The position numbers and the translations under genes were made by a program. This document shows positions 13,697-15,254 of a stretch of DNA of 15,254 nucleotides, piece by piece. The notes under the pieces were generated by a model. It had not been told where the DNA came from and ran no database searches. It worked only from the letters and a program-made list of their open reading frames with translations. The DNA is from CAZNMF01 sp964573795 (GTDB lineage: Bacteria > Acidobacteriota > Vicinamibacteria > Vicinamibacterales > SCN-69-37): contig CAZNMF010000137.1 of NCBI GenBank assembly GCA_964573795.1, positions 1 to 15,254 of the forward strand, read 5' to 3'. How positions within the stretch are numbered: the first letter of the stretch is position 1; each line of letters starts with the position of its first letter.

Positions 13697-14809
13697 TCAC
13701 GGCGTTGGCGGTTTGTTCTCGCCCGGCTTCGGTGCTCCGACCGGCGGTTGTGGCGGTTGTTGCTGTTGCTGCTGCTGTTGTTGCTGCTGCTGGGCCGCGG
13801 CATTGCCACGGCCGCCGCGCGTGGGACGCGGCGCGGGCGGCGCGGACACCAGGCTGCGATACAGCTTGATCACGCGATCGGCCTGCGCCGGATCCGCAAT
13901 CAGATATCGATGCTTGCCCTCCGGGCTCGCAGCGAACTGCGTCCGGCCATCGTCGAGCACCGAGATCGTCCCCGGGTCGGACAGCGTGAAGAATCCCTCG
14001 TCGGGATGCACGGCGTAGAGCAGCGCCGCGAGCGCGCTCGCCGGCGCGTCGTACGGCATCGGCTTGAACGCGCGGTACGCGTCCGCGAGCGGATGCGCCT
14101 TCGACCATCCGAAGTCGGACTCGATGCTCGCGCCCGGATACGGCAGCGCGGCGCCGAGCTCGGCGCCGGCCGCGATGATCGGCGTCGGCCACTCCGCAAA
14201 CACCTTGCGCGCGGCGGCGACGTCGCTCGCCAGCGCCGCGTCCGGCTGTCCCGACGGAAACGCGCCGACGGCCACGACCAGCCGCGCGGCTTTCGTCGCG
14301 ATCTGAGGCTTGGCGCCGTAGAGGGCGAGCAGGCGCGCGAGTCCGGACGCCGGCCCGGCGAGCACGACCGCTGCGTTGCCGTCGTTCTGGGCCAGCAGCA
14401 TGTTGCGGATCAGCACGGCGTCGTCGGCCGTGTCGAGCGTATCCGTGACGGGGCTCTGATATTGCGGCGTGCCCTCGGCCGTCTTCTGCGCGAGGATGGC
14501 GGCGAGCGGCGGATTGTCGGTGGTGAACGTGGCGCCGTCGGGCATGCCGATGAGGCTGTCGGGATTGCCGCCCACCGCGCCGCCCGGGCCGGGAAGCGGA
14601 CGGCTGCTGTAGAACGCGACGGCGACGTCGGCGAGCTGCGCGGCTTTCAGGCTCGCGCGCGAGATGCAGATCGCGATCTTGCGCGCGTCGCCCTTCGACG
14701 CGAAGCCGTTCAGCATCGCAATCGCGAGCAAGGCGTCGATGCGTGCGCCGAGATCGCCCTCGAGCGCGATGCCGATTGGCGGCTTGGCGGTGCCGCGTCC
14801 CGCTTGCAT
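13697..14809 (-). CDS. Nucleoside-hydrolase-fold protein with altered metal site
   Basis: 370 residues. The body resembles inosine/uridine-preferring nucleoside hydrolases: IDALLAIAMLNG (24-35), AVVLAGPASGLARLLALYG (147-165), ARLVVAVGAF (175-184), FAEWPTPIIAAGAELGAALPYPG (204-226), MPYDAPASALAALLYAVHPDEGFF (251-274). The N-terminal Asp cluster that binds calcium and activates water is altered: where the family has DTDxGTDIDDA this reads EGDLGARIDAL (17-27), keeping D19 and D25 and losing others. D254 may be the retained distal ligand. No signal peptide is seen, yet both operon partners are of exported families. Residues from about 323 form a low-complexity tail with 12 consecutive Gln (340-351) and Pro/Gly-rich ends. 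GGAG at 14822-14819 is 9 nt before ATG 14809. Whether it is still a hydrolase or a binding protein is open. Confidence 0.8.
   Translation of the reverse strand: MQAGRGTAKPPIGIALEGDLGARIDALLAIAMLNGFASKGDARKIAICISRASLKAAQLADVAVAFYSSRPLPGPGGAVGGNPDSLIGMPDGATFTTDNPPLAAILAQKTAEGTPQYQSPVTDTLDTADDAVLIRNMLLAQNDGNAAVVLAGPASGLARLLALYGAKPQIATKAARLVVAVGAFPSGQPDAALASDVAAARKVFAEWPTPIIAAGAELGAALPYPGASIESDFGWSKAHPLADAYRAFKPMPYDAPASALAALLYAVHPDEGFFTLSDPGTISVLDDGRTQFAASPEGKHRYLIADPAQADRVIKLYRSLVSAPPAPRPTRGGRGNAAAQQQQQQQQQQQQPPQPPVGAPKPGENKPPTP
13757..13792 (-). repeat. CAG/CAA triplet tract encoding 12 glutamines
   Basis: Twelve uninterrupted Gln codons, seven CAG and five CAA, near the 3' end of the nucleoside-hydrolase-like gene. 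The mixed codons reduce but do not abolish slippage potential; changes by whole triplets would keep the frame. Confidence 0.9.
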
Positions 14810-14818
14810 GCCGTCGCG

Positions 14819-14822
14819 CTCC
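14819..14822 (-). promoter_or_regulatory. Shine-Dalgarno GGAG of the nucleoside-hydrolase-like gene
   Basis: GGAG lies 9 nt before ATG 14809 within the 22-nt gap after the DUF1552 stop. It supports this start, although that start leaves the product without a signal peptide. Confidence 0.6.
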
Positions 14823-14831
14823 GCGTGGACG

Positions 14832-15254
14832 TTAGGTCAGGCTCGCGGGATCGAGCGGGCCGGACGCGTCACCGAAATTGTCGACGTGGACGCCCATGCG
14901 ATCCATCAGCGTGAGATGGAAATTGCACATCGGCGTTTCCCGCCGGTAGATGATGCGGCGGCCCGGCTTGAAGTAGCCGCCGCCGCGGCCGATGAGCAGC
15001 GTCGGCAGATCCTCGTGCAGATGCCGGTTGCCGTCCGAGAGCCCGGCGCCGTAGACGATCATCGAGTTGTCGAGCACGTTCGAGTCGCCTTCCTTCATCG
15101 ACTTCAGCGTGCCGAGGAAGCCGGCGAGCTGCGCCGTGTGGTACTCGTTGATGCGCGTCACCTTCTCCATCAGATCCGGCTTGCCCTGGTGGTGCGTGCA
15201 CGGATGATGGCCGTCGGAGATGCCGATCTCGCGATAGGACCGGCTCGTGCCCTC
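14832..15254 (-). CDS. DUF1552 domain protein, C-terminal part
   Basis: Partial: the last 140 codons and stop are present and the frame is open to the right edge. The visible part contains SYREIGISDGHHPCTHHQGK, INEYHTAQLAGFLGTLKSM, NSMIVYGAGLSDGNRHLHED, LPTLLIGRGGGYFKPGR and FGDASGPLDPASLT, the conserved C-terminal landmarks of DUF1552. Family members usually carry a twin-arginine export signal at the N-terminus, which is outside this window, and are commonly encoded next to DUF1592 proteins; the reaction is not known. It is upstream of the nucleoside-hydrolase-like gene by 22 nt, so the three form one minus-strand operon whose promoter lies beyond 15254. The multiple His residues (HH, HH, H-x-H) could bind metal, an inference. 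Confidence 0.88.
   Translation of the reverse strand, partial: EGTSRSYREIGISDGHHPCTHHQGKPDLMEKVTRINEYHTAQLAGFLGTLKSMKEGDSNVLDNSMIVYGAGLSDGNRHLHEDLPTLLIGRGGGYFKPGRRIIYRRETPMCNFHLTLMDRMGVHVDNFGDASGPLDPASLT

Noticed and set aside
13681..13809. ATG 13809 start for the DUF1592 protein
   Set aside because: The extension is Ser/Asn/Arg-rich, read from the glutamine tract in another frame, and would bury the signal peptide; GTG 13680 has GGAG at good spacing.
11215..13869. Plus-strand open frame of 884 codons opposite the DUF1592 gene
   Set aside because: The translation is almost entirely Arg, Val, Leu, Asp and His with no recognisable motif, and the minus strand carries a complete multi-domain protein with two haem sites. 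It is a codon-bias shadow despite its length.

Overview
The window is a GC-rich, densely coded stretch of bacterial chromosome. It most resembles Acidobacteriota, perhaps the Vicinamibacteria (subdivision 6). This placement rests on the linked DUF1552 and DUF1592/DUF1588/DUF1585 haem proteins (otherwise typical of Planctomycetes, Verrucomicrobia and Acidobacteria), on Gram-negative envelope genes, and on GC-rich palindromes in the gaps. It is inference; no rRNA or marker gene is present.

Layout. Bases 1-1819 (minus strand) hold a TolC-type outer membrane channel followed by a lipoprotein membrane-fusion subunit cut by the left edge; a cognate inner-membrane pump probably lies beyond it. A short divergent region (1820-1907) separates this from a long plus-strand run (1908-11123). 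That run encodes: an ECF sigma factor with an anti-sigma-type zinc finger fused to its C-terminus; an amino-acid ABC importer whose binding protein and permease are one polypeptide, followed by its ATPase; an NAD-type isocitrate dehydrogenase; a PlsB-like acyltransferase; a monofunctional proline dehydrogenase; a short-chain dehydrogenase; a CCA tRNA nucleotidyltransferase; and a small predicted outer-membrane beta-barrel protein. Acyltransferase to CCA is a chain of overlapping stop/start codons and looks like one operon, although the functions are unrelated in pathway terms.

Bases 11200-15254 (minus strand) are a three-gene operon read right to left: the C-terminal part of a DUF1552 protein, a nucleoside-hydrolase-fold protein with an altered metal site and a 12-residue glutamine tract, and an 826-residue membrane-anchored protein with two c-type haem motifs and the DUF1587/1595/1592/1588/1585 series. 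The biochemical role of the DUF1552/DUF1592 systems is not established, and the degenerate hydrolase between them makes this the least understood part of the window.

Two non-coding patterns stand out. First, five plus-strand genes that begin after a gap have no Shine-Dalgarno sequence; instead a TANNNT-like -10 hexamer lies 7-9 nt before the start codon, as in leaderless transcripts, whereas internal genes of the minus-strand operons carry GGAG or AGAGG. Second, the only two larger gaps near the right (10379-10481 and 11124-11199) are filled by paired REP-like palindromes, one pair with GTAG tags and one forming a REPIN-like inverted pair between convergent genes. No insertion sequence, CRISPR array, tRNA or rRNA was seen, and no stretch over 300 bases lacks a gene.
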